From Chamaesiphon sp. 336R_metabinner_41 (GTDB taxonomy: Bacteria; Cyanobacteriota; Cyanobacteriia; Cyanobacteriales; Chamaesiphonaceae): a DNA stretch of 36,809 bases. Under the pieces are notes generated by a model, which searched no databases, had not been told where the DNA came from, and was given only the letters and a program-made list of their open reading frames with translations. Shown piece after piece: positions 1-8,534 of this stretch. Positions within the stretch are counted from its first letter, which is position 1, and each line of letters starts with the position of its first letter. Where the stretch lies: assembly GCA_025359915.1 (NCBI GenBank), contig JANYDE010000131.1, positions 1 to 36,809 on the forward strand. Reading direction: 5' to 3'. Made by a program: the position numbers and the translations under genes.

Positions 1-77
1 TCCCAGCGACGAATCGTATCTACGCTCACCGCTTTCAATTCTGCTAGCTCACCAATGCTGATTAGTCTATCCATCAT
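1..77 (-). CDS. MerR/IS607-type helix-turn-helix protein, N-terminus only (partial)
   Basis: Reading leftward from ATG-ATG (start at 77 or 74), the frame stays open to the window edge and gives 25 codons. The visible residues carry ISIGELAELKAVSVDTIRRW, the usual first helices of a MerR-like HTH as found at the N-terminus of IS607-family serine recombinases (TnpA) and of some excisionases and regulators. The rest of the gene lies outside the window, so the catalytic serine of an IS607 resolvase cannot be checked. An IS607 element is plausible because the other edge of the window also holds transposase debris, but a stand-alone MerR regulator fits equally well. Confidence 0.55.
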   Translation of the reverse strand, partial: MMDRLISIGELAELKAVSVDTIRRW

Positions 78-138
78 TTACCCAGAATCAACTCGTTTAA
101 TTCTAGGTAAATCTATATATTATGGCAACTGTCAGCAA

Positions 139-163
139 CCCTTTACCCTTTACCCTTTACCCT
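139..163. repeat. Heptamer array, unit cccttta
   Basis: About 3.5 copies of cccttta end directly against the stop codon (complement of 164-166) of the Z-ISO-like gene. This is the short tandemly repeated repetitive (STRR) type of sequence known from cyanobacteria. Confidence 0.85.
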
Positions 164-877
164 CTAAAAGGATACCCTCGCAGTCATCTCAACTAACCAA
201 GGATGTCCCCACCAAAATAAACCGACAAATGCCACTACACCGAGATAGGCGGGACGGAGGAACTCAATTAGTGCTAGTTTCTGTCTGCCGTCTAGCACCG
301 CCTGGAAGGGGACGATCGAGGTGCGCGCCTTCACCAGTTCATATTCTGCTCCATACCGCTGTCCCAGGCGATAATCGCCATGCCAGACAGCAAATAAATG
401 ATGGAGCATCAACCCAATTGAGGTGACTAAGGTAAAAGTGCTTCCAATCCAGAGTGTGTGCGCGACACACCAAATTAATTGTCCAACCATTTGGGGATGG
501 CGCGTAATTCGCATGATCCCTGTCTCATAGATGCGAACTTGGGGTTTGACGACAGCCGCGACTTCGAGCAGATTGAAAGTAGCTGGATAGAGGAATAGGA
601 ACGAGATAAATGAGAGGATCCAGACCAGAGCGGGAACACCTGGAACGCCCTGCACCTGCCATAATTGCCAACCATCATAACGGTGATTGAAGAAATAAAT
701 AATCAGGATTGTCGCAAATGGAATACTGACTAATGCGAAGATGACACGGTAAAACCTCGCGCCGATTATACCCTCTCCCCAGGGGCGTAAAGCGGCTAAT
801 CCACTATGTACGATCGCAAAACCGAGTAATAATCCCAGTATAATCCCGTGGCTGATTGTCAATGAATCTAAAGGCAT
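164..877 (-). CDS. NnrU-family membrane protein, likely 15-cis-zeta-carotene isomerase (Z-ISO-like)
   Basis: The protein has 237 residues and six or so hydrophobic segments (about 8-28, 42-62, 81-102, 132-155 and 208-228 are clear). Family-typical features are HSGLAALRPWGE near residue 24, YETGIMRITRHPQMVGQLIW near 117 and HHLFAVWHGDYRL near 158. The NnrU family includes Z-ISO, the heme-dependent enzyme that isomerises the 15-cis bond of zeta-carotene in plants and in some cyanobacteria. The conserved histidines in RHP and HHL fit a heme-binding membrane protein. Cyanobacteria can also photo-isomerise zeta-carotene, so the exact role is inferred. It is transcribed divergently from the TPR gene. 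A heptamer array touches its stop codon. Confidence 0.75.
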   Translation of the reverse strand: MPLDSLTISHGIILGLLLGFAIVHSGLAALRPWGEGIIGARFYRVIFALVSIPFATILIIYFFNHRYDGWQLWQVQGVPGVPALVWILSFISFLFLYPATFNLLEVAAVVKPQVRIYETGIMRITRHPQMVGQLIWCVAHTLWIGSTFTLVTSIGLMLHHLFAVWHGDYRLGQRYGAEYELVKARTSIVPFQAVLDGRQKLALIEFLRPAYLGVVAFVGLFWWGHPWLVEMTARVSF

Positions 878-985
878 TAGCTAATAGTTGAGGTAAATAA
901 GGGAATAATAGATAGCAGGATCGAAGTGTGTTCTTTTGAGCATTGCCAACTCCTGACGACTCTATGCAAATTCTTCTATAAATCT

Positions 986-2146
986 ATGTTAGAGCAAGCT
1001 GCTGATGCCTTAAATCGTCAGGATTACAAAACTGCTGCTAAATTAATCGCTCTTTTAGTCGCAAATAAGTCAGACGACCATCAAGTACAACTTTACGCGG
1101 CAAAATTGCAAGAAGCAACTAATAAACTTGATAATGCCCTCGAAATTTATCGGTTGTTGCTTCAACACGCGATCGATCGTAAAATTACGACAGAGGCTCG
1201 TCAAGGGATCCAACGGATCGAGGAAATTCAGACAAAAATTCAGGCGAATGCTTTAGCTTGCGCTAGAGCTGGAATTGAAGATAATATCGAGCCAGGATTT
1301 TTGGTGCTCGAACCAATGTCTCTAGAACAAAAGCAGCTAGTCTCTGAGAGATTTGCCACGATTATGAATCTAGATTCTTATAGTGCTAAACTTCAATTAC
1401 CGAGTCGAGGTTGGCGACTATATCGAGTTGGCCCGATGGGAGAATTAGAATTTTATCGCGACCAACTTCTGCAAGCAGGTATTCTCTGTTTTTGTGTCTC
1501 TCAAGCTGACACCCAGCAACTGTATACGTTTGGGGTTAGTCATTTTCAGTCTTTTTATCCTAAAGCAACAATCGTCTGTATGGACGATAAATCCGAATTA
1601 CGCACCTTTAATTTTAACTGGTCGGAGGTCACTCAGATCGTGACGGGAATGTTGCCGATCTTTGAAGAGGTGGTGCAAATAGATGCGCACAATCGCACTC
1701 AACGCAAATCCAGGACGCTTGACTATGTTCATGTCTGCGATTTACAATTGCGCGATCGACGGAGTATTTTTAGATTGTGTTCGCAGACTTACGATTTTTG
1801 TGACTACAAACAGCTCATCACCCAAAATCGGAGTCAGTTTACTGGTGATTTAAGCACTCAATTAAGTGGCGATTTAAGTGGCTTATTAAATGGTCAACGC
1901 ATCCCTTCTACTAGTCGTGACAACTGGAAAAATCTCATGTCACAAATCCGCGAACAAGTCTCTGAAATTCCAACTCAAGGCAACTTTACCCCTTTTGCAG
2001 AAACCGCCATCGGCTATCCAGAGTTGATGATGCGGATCGATCCACATATTGAATTGCTACGTCGCGCTGATAGTCATTGGGATCGAGCTTTTCAGCTCTA
2101 TAGCACTCTCTCCATGTGTCGAGATCGCAACTCGCAGCTAAACTAA
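986..2146 (+). CDS. Tetratricopeptide-repeat protein of the cyanobacterial conserved type
   Basis: The protein has 386 residues from ATG 986. The frame is open back to a GTG at 926, but the first 20 residues from there look unlike the rest, and MLEQAADALNRQDY is a natural TPR start. Residues 1-80 form about two TPR-like helix pairs, ending in RLLLQHAIDRKITTEARQGIQRIEEI. The remainder (about 110-280) is a globular domain with SRGWRLYRVGPMGELEFYRD and a motif around DDKSELRTFNFNWSEVTQ. The C-terminus is hydrophilic and rich in Ser and Gln. No enzyme motif is visible. Probably a cytosolic scaffold; function unknown. Confidence 0.75.
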   Translation: MLEQAADALNRQDYKTAAKLIALLVANKSDDHQVQLYAAKLQEATNKLDNALEIYRLLLQHAIDRKITTEARQGIQRIEEIQTKIQANALACARAGIEDNIEPGFLVLEPMSLEQKQLVSERFATIMNLDSYSAKLQLPSRGWRLYRVGPMGELEFYRDQLLQAGILCFCVSQADTQQLYTFGVSHFQSFYPKATIVCMDDKSELRTFNFNWSEVTQIVTGMLPIFEEVVQIDAHNRTQRKSRTLDYVHVCDLQLRDRRSIFRLCSQTYDFCDYKQLITQNRSQFTGDLSTQLSGDLSGLLNGQRIPSTSRDNWKNLMSQIREQVSEIPTQGNFTPFAETAIGYPELMMRIDPHIELLRRADSHWDRAFQLYSTLSMCRDRNSQLN

Positions 2147-2255
2147 CACCGCCGATCCTCAGATTGCCGCTAATACCAGTCACTAATTCTGCTACAGTAG
2201 ATGAACGATATCTAAATCATTAGAAAAACTTTTAGTTCTCATCAAGGAAATAAAT

Positions 2256-2381
2256 ATGGACTTCGACTTTCGACTTCTGATTGTCCTTGCACCTCTTGCT
2301 GCCGCAGGTGGTTGGGCGATTTACAATGTGCTGCCATCACTTCTCAAACAAGTTCAAACGCTGATGAGCAATAAGAACTAG
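2256..2381 (+). CDS. psbY: Photosystem II protein PsbY
   Basis: This 41-residue ORF reads MDFDFRLLIVLAPLAAAGGW followed by AIYNVLPSLLKQVQTLMSNKN. It has a short acidic N-terminus, one transmembrane helix (about residues 6-25) and the W-x-x-[YF]-N pattern followed by an amphipathic tail. That is the cyanobacterial PsbY layout, a peripheral low-molecular-mass subunit beside cytochrome b559 in PSII. AAGGAAA (2244-2250) lies six bases before the ATG and can serve as ribosome-binding site. A strong palindrome follows the stop. It faces ndhO convergently. Confidence 0.85.
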   Translation: MDFDFRLLIVLAPLAAAGGWAIYNVLPSLLKQVQTLMSNKN

Positions 2382-2399
2382 TTCCGACAATATTTTAGC

Positions 2400-2473
2400 A
2401 GGGGCAATGTCTTGTCGGTTTTTTTATTCGGAGGGAACCTCCGAATAAAACCGCCGCTTCATGAATTGCCCCT
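2400..2473. terminator. Nested palindrome between convergent psbY and ndhO
   Basis: Inner stem 2422-2434 pairs perfectly (13 bp) with 2438-2450 around a GAA loop. The outer arms aggggcaat (2400-2408) and attgcccct (2465-2473) also pair. The T-run on one strand and the A-run on the other fit a bidirectional terminator. The right flank (aataaaaccgccgcttca, 2444-2461) recurs at 10808 and, in part, at 25547, so this is also a member of a dispersed hairpin family. Confidence 0.8.
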
Positions 2474-2486
2474 ACTACTAAAAGCC

Positions 2487-2699
2487 CTAAAACACTTCTA
2501 ATTGGTCGTTTCTGAGCCAAATATTTGGAGTGGGTACTTGTCCGAATTTGACTAAGGCGTAATCACCTCGCAGATCTAGGACTTCACCCTTAGTTTCAAA
2601 TAAATATTTCGGGAATCTCGCATCACTAGCTTTTGCTTCTAGACTATTTGCTAGCGAACTTGCGATCGCTCGAACTGAATCTCCTTTTTTTACTGCCAT
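2487..2699 (-). CDS. ndhO: NAD(P)H-quinone oxidoreductase subunit O (NDH-1)
   Basis: The protein has 70 residues, the normal size for NdhO, an oxygenic-photosynthesis-specific subunit of thylakoid NDH-1. NDH-1 carries out cyclic electron flow, respiration and CO2 uptake. It starts [12 protein letters not shown], contains [20 protein letters not shown] and ends with [12 protein letters not shown], all characteristic of the small SH3-like NdhO fold. There is no membrane segment, consistent with a peripheral stromal-side subunit. The gene appears monocistronic. Confidence 0.93.
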   Translation of the reverse strand: MAVKKGDSVRAIASSLANSLEAKASDARFPKYLFETKGEVLDLRGDYALVKFGQVPTPNIWLRNDQLEVF

Positions 2700-2851
2700 G
2701 ATTAAAATGCTAGCTGCTGCGATGGTTAGTTATCAGAATACAGGGGAGAGCGTAGGTTTTACCCAGCAATTCTAAATTTTTCAACGTCTCTTCAAGGATA
2801 ATCGATTGTTGTTGGTAGGGTTGGGCGGGTTTGTTTGACAGTTATTTGAAA

Positions 2852-4579
2852 TTAATAATGATTCCCCACCTTCCGATGATGAACTGCCGTCAGCGAATCA
2901 GCCTTAGCCACCCGCCCGATATCGACGGTACTATAGACAATCCAATGATCGTCGCCTTCCATCCGGCTGACGACTTCGCATTCTAAGTAGGCTAGCGAGT
3001 CCGCCAAGATAGGACAACCGTTAGAAGCAGGGTAAACCTTGATATTCGCAAATCGATCGGCTCCAGGCGGAAACCGTTTGAGGAAGTGTTTCATCAGGGG
3101 CTGATAGTTGCCCTCTTCTAAGATATTTAACACGAACCTGTCACCGACATGCATTAAGGATTCGATCGCGCGATCTTTGGCGACGGCGATCGAGATGCCA
3201 GCAGGTTCGACGCTGGCTTGAGCTACCCAGGATGCTAACATGGCACTGGTGGCTTCGCCGCGTTTGGCGGTGATGATGTAGAGTCCGCCACTAATCCGTC
3301 CGAGGGCTTTGTCGAGATCGTTATCAAGGGATTTCATCTGCTTGATACTACGATCTCGTGTTAGCCATTGTCCCAGATCTGTACCTGCTTCTTCGCACCG
3401 TTGGTACGTATTTTCAGTGGGAGCTACTTCGATCCGAATTGGCTCGAAGGCTTCGCGCACGCCGATTTCGCGGAGTTTATTTCGCAGCAGGTAGATAGAT
3501 TCATCATCGCCACCACCGGATTCAAATAGTCCGAAGTTTTGTTTGGCGTTAATTGCGGCTAGAATTGTACTGACTAAGGCTTGGGTTTGAGTCGCGTCTA
3601 CACCTGACTGGGGCGGCATTCCAACCACTACGCCAGCGGCGATATTTACTAGTTCGCGCACTTCATGCGGATCTGATTCGCGTAAGTCGATCAGTTCTAC
3701 GCCTACGCCTGTTTTGGCGATACCTTGTCCGATCGAGTTAGCAATTAAATCGCTATGTCCGTACTCGGAGATGTAAAATACCACTGCCATCGTTGTAGCT
3801 TTGGCTTGGGTTTGACTCCAATCCTGATACCGTCCGACGAGTTCGGTGATATTGTATTTTAATAATGGCCCATGTCCGGTGGCAATTGTGGCGATCGGTG
3901 GTAAATCACCCATTCGTTTAATTGCCGCTAATACCGATCGAGCATTTGGCCCCATTAGGCAATCATAATAGGTCTTATAATCAGCATCAAGGATCGCCAG
4001 ATCGTCATCATAGATCTGATCGTCGCAATAGTGCATCCCAAATACATCGCAAGTAAACAGAGTTTGAGTATGATGGTCGTAGGTTAGCATTGTATCTGGC
4101 CAATGCAGATTTGGTGCTGAGACAAATTCTAATTCATGTCCATTACCTAAGTCCAATCGATCGCCACTCTTGACCATCATTTTGTTGTAAGGTTGATGGA
4201 TCAAGTTATCTAGAAACTGCATCGCTACTTTCACTGCGACGATAGTAATGTTCGGGTTGAGTTGCAATAAGTCTTTTACCAAGCCACTATGATCTGGCTC
4301 GGTGTGGCTGATAATTAAGTAATCAATATCAGCGGGATCGATGATTCCCAACAAGGTATCTAGATAAATCTGGCGAAACTTGGCGTGGGAGGTATCTACC
4401 AGCGCAATTTTTTCACCCCGAATCAGGAAGGAGTTATAGGTGGTACCGTTTTCAAGTGCAAATTCAATATCAAATCTGTCACGATCCCAGTCAAGCGAAC
4501 GTAGGGCTGTTGTATCGGCGGCAATTTCCACCGTCTGCATCGTCAGCCGAGTTGGAATTTTCACACTGATTGCTACCAT
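2852..4579 (-). CDS. flv3: Flavodiiron protein with C-terminal flavin reductase domain (Flv3-like)
   Basis: The protein has 575 residues in the cyanobacterial class C order: metallo-beta-lactamase di-iron domain (about 30-250), flavodoxin FMN domain (about 263-405, starting AVVFYISEYGHSDLIA) and flavin-reductase-like domain (about 425-575). All seven canonical iron ligands are present: H92, E94, D96 and H97 in HTEPDH, H159, D178 and H236. Canonical ligands are typical of Flv3 and Flv2, whereas Flv1 and Flv4 have substituted sites. It stands alone rather than in an flv4-flv2 operon, which favours Flv3, the partner of Flv1 in NADPH-dependent reduction of O2 to water downstream of PSI. The symbol is an inference. 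A plausible AGAGG ribosome site precedes the ATG. Confidence 0.85.
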   Translation of the reverse strand: MVAISVKIPTRLTMQTVEIAADTTALRSLDWDRDRFDIEFALENGTTYNSFLIRGEKIALVDTSHAKFRQIYLDTLLGIIDPADIDYLIISHTEPDHSGLVKDLLQLNPNITIVAVKVAMQFLDNLIHQPYNKMMVKSGDRLDLGNGHELEFVSAPNLHWPDTMLTYDHHTQTLFTCDVFGMHYCDDQIYDDDLAILDADYKTYYDCLMGPNARSVLAAIKRMGDLPPIATIATGHGPLLKYNITELVGRYQDWSQTQAKATTMAVVFYISEYGHSDLIANSIGQGIAKTGVGVELIDLRESDPHEVRELVNIAAGVVVGMPPQSGVDATQTQALVSTILAAINAKQNFGLFESGGGDDESIYLLRNKLREIGVREAFEPIRIEVAPTENTYQRCEEAGTDLGQWLTRDRSIKQMKSLDNDLDKALGRISGGLYIITAKRGEATSAMLASWVAQASVEPAGISIAVAKDRAIESLMHVGDRFVLNILEEGNYQPLMKHFLKRFPPGADRFANIKVYPASNGCPILADSLAYLECEVVSRMEGDDHWIVYSTVDIGRVAKADSLTAVHHRKVGNHY

Positions 4580-4737
4580 AAACTAACCTCTATATGACTT
4601 GCTTTATAGATATCTCCTCTCTATTCTGACTGCTCGATCCCCTGCTTGTAAAGTTACGATCGCTCAACTCCCTCTCCCTCAGTGGAAAGAGACTACTCAC
4701 CATCACCGTTACACACTAATAACCAATTCACTGTCTT

Positions 4738-4781
4738 GAAAAGGTGCTCCCTTGGGGAAACCCCAAGACCGCACTTTTCGC
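4738..4781. repeat. Dispersed palindromic element with gaaaagtgcggtcttgggg arm
   Basis: cttgggg (4751-4757), aaa, ccccaag (4761-4767) form a hairpin with longer imperfect arms. The complement of 4761-4779 matches 25390-25408 closely, so the same element occurs twice in the window. It lies in the roughly 300-base divergent gap between the flavodiiron gene and cbiT. The rest of that gap holds only presumed promoters; no B12-box was seen. Confidence 0.7.
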
Positions 4782-4876
4782 TATTCACTATCCACTCACT
4801 GAATGTACTGGTGATAAGATATCAGTAACTAAACTCTAAACCTGTAGATATCTTCAGGTATCAACACCCCAAAATT

Positions 4877-5476
4877 ATGTCCGAACTGTGGAAATATGTA
4901 TCCCCAGGGATTCCTGATGAATTATTTGCAAGACTGCCAGGGATTCCCATGAGTCAGCGGGAGATTCGATTATTGCTGATTTCTGCCTTGAGATTGGAAG
5001 CAAATTCAGTCGTGTGGGATATTGGTGCCGGAACGGGGACAATTCCGGTAGAAATTGGGTTAATATGCCCTCAGGGTCAAATTATCGCGATCGAGCGCGA
5101 TGAGGAAGTGGCAAATCTAATCCAACTTAATTGCGATCGATTTGAAGTCAAGAATGTCCAAGTCGTCACGGGTAGCGCACCCCAATGTCTCAAGCAAATC
5201 ACCACGCTACCCCAACGAGTCTGTATCGAAGGCGGTGCAGCACTTAAGCCTATTTTGAAGCAAGTTTGGGAATACTTACCGATCACAGGCAGAATTGTCG
5301 TGACAGCAGCTAGTCTAGAAGCTCTCTATGAAGTGTCTGAAAGTTTTACCCAGCTTCAGGCGCGGAATGTAGAAGTCGTCCAAGCCGCTGTCAATCGACT
5401 CGAAACTAGAGGTACTAGTCGTCGGTTCGCCGCTGTCGATCCAATTTTTATTCTCAGCGCAGAGAAGTTGGAGTAG
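4877..5476 (+). CDS. cbiT: Cobalt-precorrin-6B / precorrin-6Y C15-methyltransferase subunit CbiT
   Basis: The protein has 199 residues with an SAM-dependent methyltransferase fold. DIGAGTG at 48-54 is SAM motif I, AIERDEE near 72 is the acidic end of beta 2, and VTGSAPQCL near 96 follows. The N-terminal YVSPGIPDELFARLPGIPMS segment is typical of CbiT, which methylates C15 with decarboxylation at C12 in cobalamin (pseudocobalamin) synthesis. In many organisms CbiT is fused to CbiE; here it is a stand-alone subunit. It precedes cdsA by about 170 bases, filled largely by a tandem repeat. Confidence 0.88.
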   Translation: MSELWKYVSPGIPDELFARLPGIPMSQREIRLLLISALRLEANSVVWDIGAGTGTIPVEIGLICPQGQIIAIERDEEVANLIQLNCDRFEVKNVQVVTGSAPQCLKQITTLPQRVCIEGGAALKPILKQVWEYLPITGRIVVTAASLEALYEVSESFTQLQARNVEVVQAAVNRLETRGTSRRFAAVDPIFILSAEKLE

Positions 5477-5540
5477 CGGAGTAGGGCGGTAGGGGTGTAA
5501 GGGAGCAACGGAGTACGGGAGTACGGGCATAATAAATACC

Positions 5541-5630
5541 ACACACCCCAACACCCCAACACCCCAACACCCCAACACCCCAACACCCCCACACCCACAC
5601 CCCACACCCCACACCCCACACCCCACACCC
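5541..5630. repeat. Tandem repeat: caccccaa octamers grading into acacccc heptamers
   Basis: About five copies of an 8-mer (caccccaa) are followed by about five copies of a 7-mer (acacccc). Together they fill the gap between cbiT and cdsA and end 20 bases before the cdsA ATG. All six frames of this block give open but repetitive reading frames, which are artefacts. Confidence 0.9.
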
Positions 5631-5650
5631 ATCCTTCCAACACTCCCGAA

Positions 5651-6523
5651 ATGTCATTACCCCGCGTTATCAGTAGCATCGTAGCGATCGCATTAGCTTT
5701 ATGTATGTTATTGCTGGGTGGCTGGTACTTTACAATCGGGATGTGTATTATTGTCTATCTCGGTCAAAGTGAGTACTTTAAGCTAGTGCGCGCAAAAGGG
5801 ATCGAACCAGCTAGCAAAATCACGCTGATTGCTAGTCAAGTGCTGCTCATCGTGGGGGCAATTGGCTCTAATATCGATGATTCTCTGTTTCCCATCGCAG
5901 GTACCCTAATTTGCTTTTACCTGCTGTTCCTGCCAAAAATAGCCTCGATCGCGGACATTTCTACTTCGTTGTTCGGGCTGTTTTATAGTGGCTATTTACC
6001 CAGCTACTGGATTCGGCTGCGGGTAGGATTGGATCCATTTACTGCACATTCATTTCCGTTTAGCATCGATTGGTCTCAATTTCTGCTAAATTTCGATCTG
6101 AGTACTCTGCCGCGTGCTTTTACGATTACTTCGCTCTCGTTCATGTGCATTGCTGCCGCAGATATTGGAGCCTATTTATTTGGCAAATGGCTAGGGCGCA
6201 CAAGGTTGTCCGAAATTAGCCCGAATAAAACGGTGGAAGGGGCATTCTTTGGAACGATGGGAAGTGTCACTGTGGGCACGATTGGTGCCTGGGCACTCCA
6301 CTGGCACAACTGGTTTATCGGCGGTGTGGCGTTGGGTAGTTTGATTGGGATGACTAGTCTCTTGGGCGATTTGACGGAATCAGTAATGAAGCGAGATGCT
6401 GGAGTGAAGGATTCGGGCGATTTGATTCCTGGGCATGGTGGTATGCTCGATCGCACCGATAGTTATATATTTACCGCACCGTTGGTTTACTATTTTGTTA
6501 AGTTAGTTTTACCGTTAATTTAG
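5651..6523 (+). CDS. cdsA: Phosphatidate cytidylyltransferase
   Basis: The protein has 290 residues with about seven or eight transmembrane helices. It makes CDP-diacylglycerol from phosphatidic acid and CTP, the entry to phosphatidylglycerol, which photosystem II needs. The C-terminal family signature is intact: SVMKRDAGVKDSGDLIPGHG followed by GMLDRTD (about 250-276), with the two metal-binding aspartates. SPNKTVEGAFFG near 190 is the other conserved block. ATG 5651 is chosen because the sequence upstream is a tandem repeat. No canonical Shine-Dalgarno sequence is visible, and the repeat occupies that region. Confidence 0.93.
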   Translation: MSLPRVISSIVAIALALCMLLLGGWYFTIGMCIIVYLGQSEYFKLVRAKGIEPASKITLIASQVLLIVGAIGSNIDDSLFPIAGTLICFYLLFLPKIASIADISTSLFGLFYSGYLPSYWIRLRVGLDPFTAHSFPFSIDWSQFLLNFDLSTLPRAFTITSLSFMCIAAADIGAYLFGKWLGRTRLSEISPNKTVEGAFFGTMGSVTVGTIGAWALHWHNWFIGGVALGSLIGMTSLLGDLTESVMKRDAGVKDSGDLIPGHGGMLDRTDSYIFTAPLVYYFVKLVLPLI

Positions 6524-6525
6524 GG

Positions 6526-6560
6526 GGGAGTTGGGAGTTGGGAGCTGGGAGCTGGGAGTT
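6526..6560. repeat. Heptamer array, unit gggagtt/gggagct
   Basis: About five copies begin two bases after the cdsA stop codon. The same unit occurs at 24718-24748 and, as cccaact, at 20170-20190. Confidence 0.9.
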
Positions 6561-6587
6561 CGGAATTTGGACACTTGTGTCCTTCTT

Positions 6588-6622
6588 TTCCCCCTCCCCC
6601 CTCCTCACTCCCCCCTCCCCCC
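6588..6622. repeat. C-rich degenerate repeat tract
   Basis: A polypyrimidine run of ccccct/cccctcc units ends directly at the stop codon (complement of 6623-6625) of the next gene. With the heptamers at 6526 it fills the convergent gap between cdsA and its neighbour. Confidence 0.75.
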
Positions 6623-7183
6623 TTATTCTTCATTCCACAATCGCTCTAATTGAGATTGCCAAGCTGACATCATTTCTTGGCGAATATCTTCAGTCGCACC
6701 CAGATCTCCCAGAATGCCCTCTGCATAAAACCTGTCGAGTGTTTGCATTGTCTGTGCGAGAGTATCACCACGTTGTTTAGCGATACTAACGATCGCTTTT
6801 ACCTGTTTGGTGGCAAAGTCCTGAAAGGCTCGATCAATCCCAACTCGCTTGAGATCGATCGATCTGTCGATCGCTGTATTAAAATCTTCAATAGTTAGTC
6901 CAGCGACACTATGCTGCCAGACACCCCACAAAACTCCCTGATGAATAGCATAACGAGTCTCTAAGGTGGCATCAAAGTTTGCAGATAGGAATTCCTCTAC
7001 AAAGGTCATTGCCTCGGCTGCGGGGGCAATTGGCACCAACATGCGAATCCAAGATTGTTGCGCCGATAAAATCATTAGCAGTCGATAGTCTGGCGTATCT
7101 ACCTGATAAGAGTCTACATCAGCTACTTTTAATGCTGTACCAAAACGGTTAGTCAGAAATGATTGAATATCTTCAGGTGTCAC
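6623..7183 (-). CDS. Conserved cyanobacterial protein, possible T3SS-chaperone/YbjN-like fold
   Basis: The 186-residue soluble protein is one I do not recognise by name. The first 110 residues alternate strand and helix (DYRLLMILSAQQSWIRMLVP, then AEAMTFVEEFLSANFDATLE, then VLWGVWQHSVAGLTIEDFNT), a pattern like the YbjN / type III chaperone fold. The C-terminal 75 residues are helical (FQDFATKQVKAIVSIAKQRG and following). No catalytic motif is seen. It is convergent with cdsA and lies downstream of the PRC-barrel gene on the same strand, separated by about 90 bases that include a taataag repeat, so co-transcription is possible. The fold suggestion is inference only. Confidence 0.7.
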   Translation of the reverse strand: MTPEDIQSFLTNRFGTALKVADVDSYQVDTPDYRLLMILSAQQSWIRMLVPIAPAAEAMTFVEEFLSANFDATLETRYAIHQGVLWGVWQHSVAGLTIEDFNTAIDRSIDLKRVGIDRAFQDFATKQVKAIVSIAKQRGDTLAQTMQTLDRFYAEGILGDLGATEDIRQEMMSAWQSQLERLWNEE

Positions 7184-7197
7184 AACGTAATTAAGTA

Positions 7198-7254
7198 ATA
7201 AGTAGTAAGTAATAAGTAATAAGTAGGTTGGGTCGAACGATAGTGCAACCCAAC
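7198..7254. repeat. aagtaat repeats plus gttgggt...acccaac palindrome
   Basis: Imperfect aagtaat/aagtagt heptamers (7198-7225) lead into gttgggt (7227-7233), which pairs with acccaac (7248-7254). A related gttgggt...acccaacctac sequence follows the heptamer array at 24741-24770. Confidence 0.7.
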
Positions 7255-7274
7255 AACAGATGGCTACTGTTTAT

Positions 7275-8315
7275 TTATTGTTGCTCTTCTTCTTGATGTT
7301 CAACTTGAACTTGCTTCACAGTTTGAGGAATATCTACTTTTTGAGCAGCATCGGGGATATTTAGTTTTTGAGGTTGATAGCTAGGTGATTGAGTATCATC
7401 GCCCCACATATCATCATCCAGAGTGAGGATATCCTCATCCACCTTTTCTATTGGTTTTGCGGGTGGATCGATCGGTGTATAGGCAACATCCTGATAGACT
7501 TTATTAGCTCTAGGCTGTTCGCGACTGGTATCGTTCCAGTTTTCACCCTCATCCTCATCCTCATAGTACAGCGGCTCGGCTTTGAGCCTTTGAGGTAATG
7601 GAGCTGCTACCGCTTGAACTTCTTCCCAGTTATCATCTTCCCACACGGTCTGTTGAACTGGTGGTGCAGCGCGAATTACTGGTGCGGGGGAAGCCATTGG
7701 TGTACCCGCTGCTAATTGATTTTCGGGGCGAATCACTGCTGGGCGATAGCTATATTCGTCTTCCCAGGGAGCTTTGCCTAGTCCGATGCGTTCGAGGAAG
7801 CCGACGGAAAGTTGTTCGAGACGTTCTTCCGAGCCTTCAAATACGATCAGTCGATTGGGGCCACTACTGACTACTTCATCGATCGAGAATTCATAGGTGC
7901 TGATTACATTATCGGGGATTAGGGGCAATCCGATCGCGGCGATAATAATCGAGGTGAGTTTACCATCATCGCAGCTAAATTTAAACCCGCGCACTTTGCC
8001 CAGCATATCGCCAGTTTCGGTAATGACTTCGCAGTTAATTAGATTAGTATAAGCTTCGGGGTCGATATCTTCGATCGCATCATCATTGGGCACGAGAATT
8101 ACATCGCCCATTTTCTCGATCGAATTGAGGAACATATATTTTACCAGTCCCCCAGGTGCCGCGAGCCAACCATCGCGCAAACCCAGTGCCGCGACTTCCC
8201 GACTATCGATATCTACGAGTAGATCTTTGACAATCCCTAGCCGTTTGCCAGTGTCTTTGGCGATAACTTGAGTATCGATGAGATCGGAGCGTTGACGAAT
8301 CAGTTCGGATGTCAT
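7275..8315 (-). CDS. PRC-barrel domain protein
   Basis: The protein has 346 residues. Two PRC-barrel domains lie in tandem, about 4-80 (IDTQVIAKDTGKRLGIVKDL, DIDSREVAALGLRDG) and about 88-165 (NCEVITETGDMLGKVRGFKF). They are followed by a long acidic, Pro/Gln-rich, presumably disordered tail (about 200-346) with WEDDNWEEVQ and DDDMWGDDTQ. PRC barrels are found in the photosynthetic reaction-centre H subunit and in RimM; in cyanobacteria such two-domain proteins are common and uncharacterised. The tail with spaced W-D/E motifs looks like a binding linker. Function unknown. Confidence 0.8.
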   Translation of the reverse strand: MTSELIRQRSDLIDTQVIAKDTGKRLGIVKDLLVDIDSREVAALGLRDGWLAAPGGLVKYMFLNSIEKMGDVILVPNDDAIEDIDPEAYTNLINCEVITETGDMLGKVRGFKFSCDDGKLTSIIIAAIGLPLIPDNVISTYEFSIDEVVSSGPNRLIVFEGSEERLEQLSVGFLERIGLGKAPWEDEYSYRPAVIRPENQLAAGTPMASPAPVIRAAPPVQQTVWEDDNWEEVQAVAAPLPQRLKAEPLYYEDEDEGENWNDTSREQPRANKVYQDVAYTPIDPPAKPIEKVDEDILTLDDDMWGDDTQSPSYQPQKLNIPDAAQKVDIPQTVKQVQVEHQEEEQQ

Positions 8316-8534
8316 ATTACCAGATTGGGATGCGGATTAAGGGGGCAGGCAGATAGCTATCGTGATTGTTGGCATTGCCTCGGCGCGATCAGAAGCCTGT
8401 GAAAATCAGCATCGATCGACTGCCACTATTTTATCTTGACCGATGCTCCGATCTATTGTACGGGTTCCTCTACCACAACGATCGTTTGCATCGGTTCTAA
8501 CCGGAAGAACCACACCAGATCTTAGTTTGATGAG

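Noticed and set aside
926-985. GTG start for the TPR protein
   Set aside because: The 20 extra residues are Cys/Phe-rich and unlike a TPR N-terminus; ATG 986 is more natural, though not proven.
4580-4876. Possible cobalamin riboswitch upstream of cbiT
   Set aside because: No B12-box-like sequence seen; the structured part is a dispersed palindrome also found at 25390.
5315-5679. Three overlapping minus-strand open frames of 67-107 residues
   Set aside because: They are translations of the caccccaa/acacccc tandem repeat and lie over the cbiT end; low-complexity Gly/Val/Trp/Cys composition.
7389-7870. Plus-strand frames of 69 and 90 residues
   Set aside because: They are antisense to the PRC-barrel gene and lack any recognisable features.
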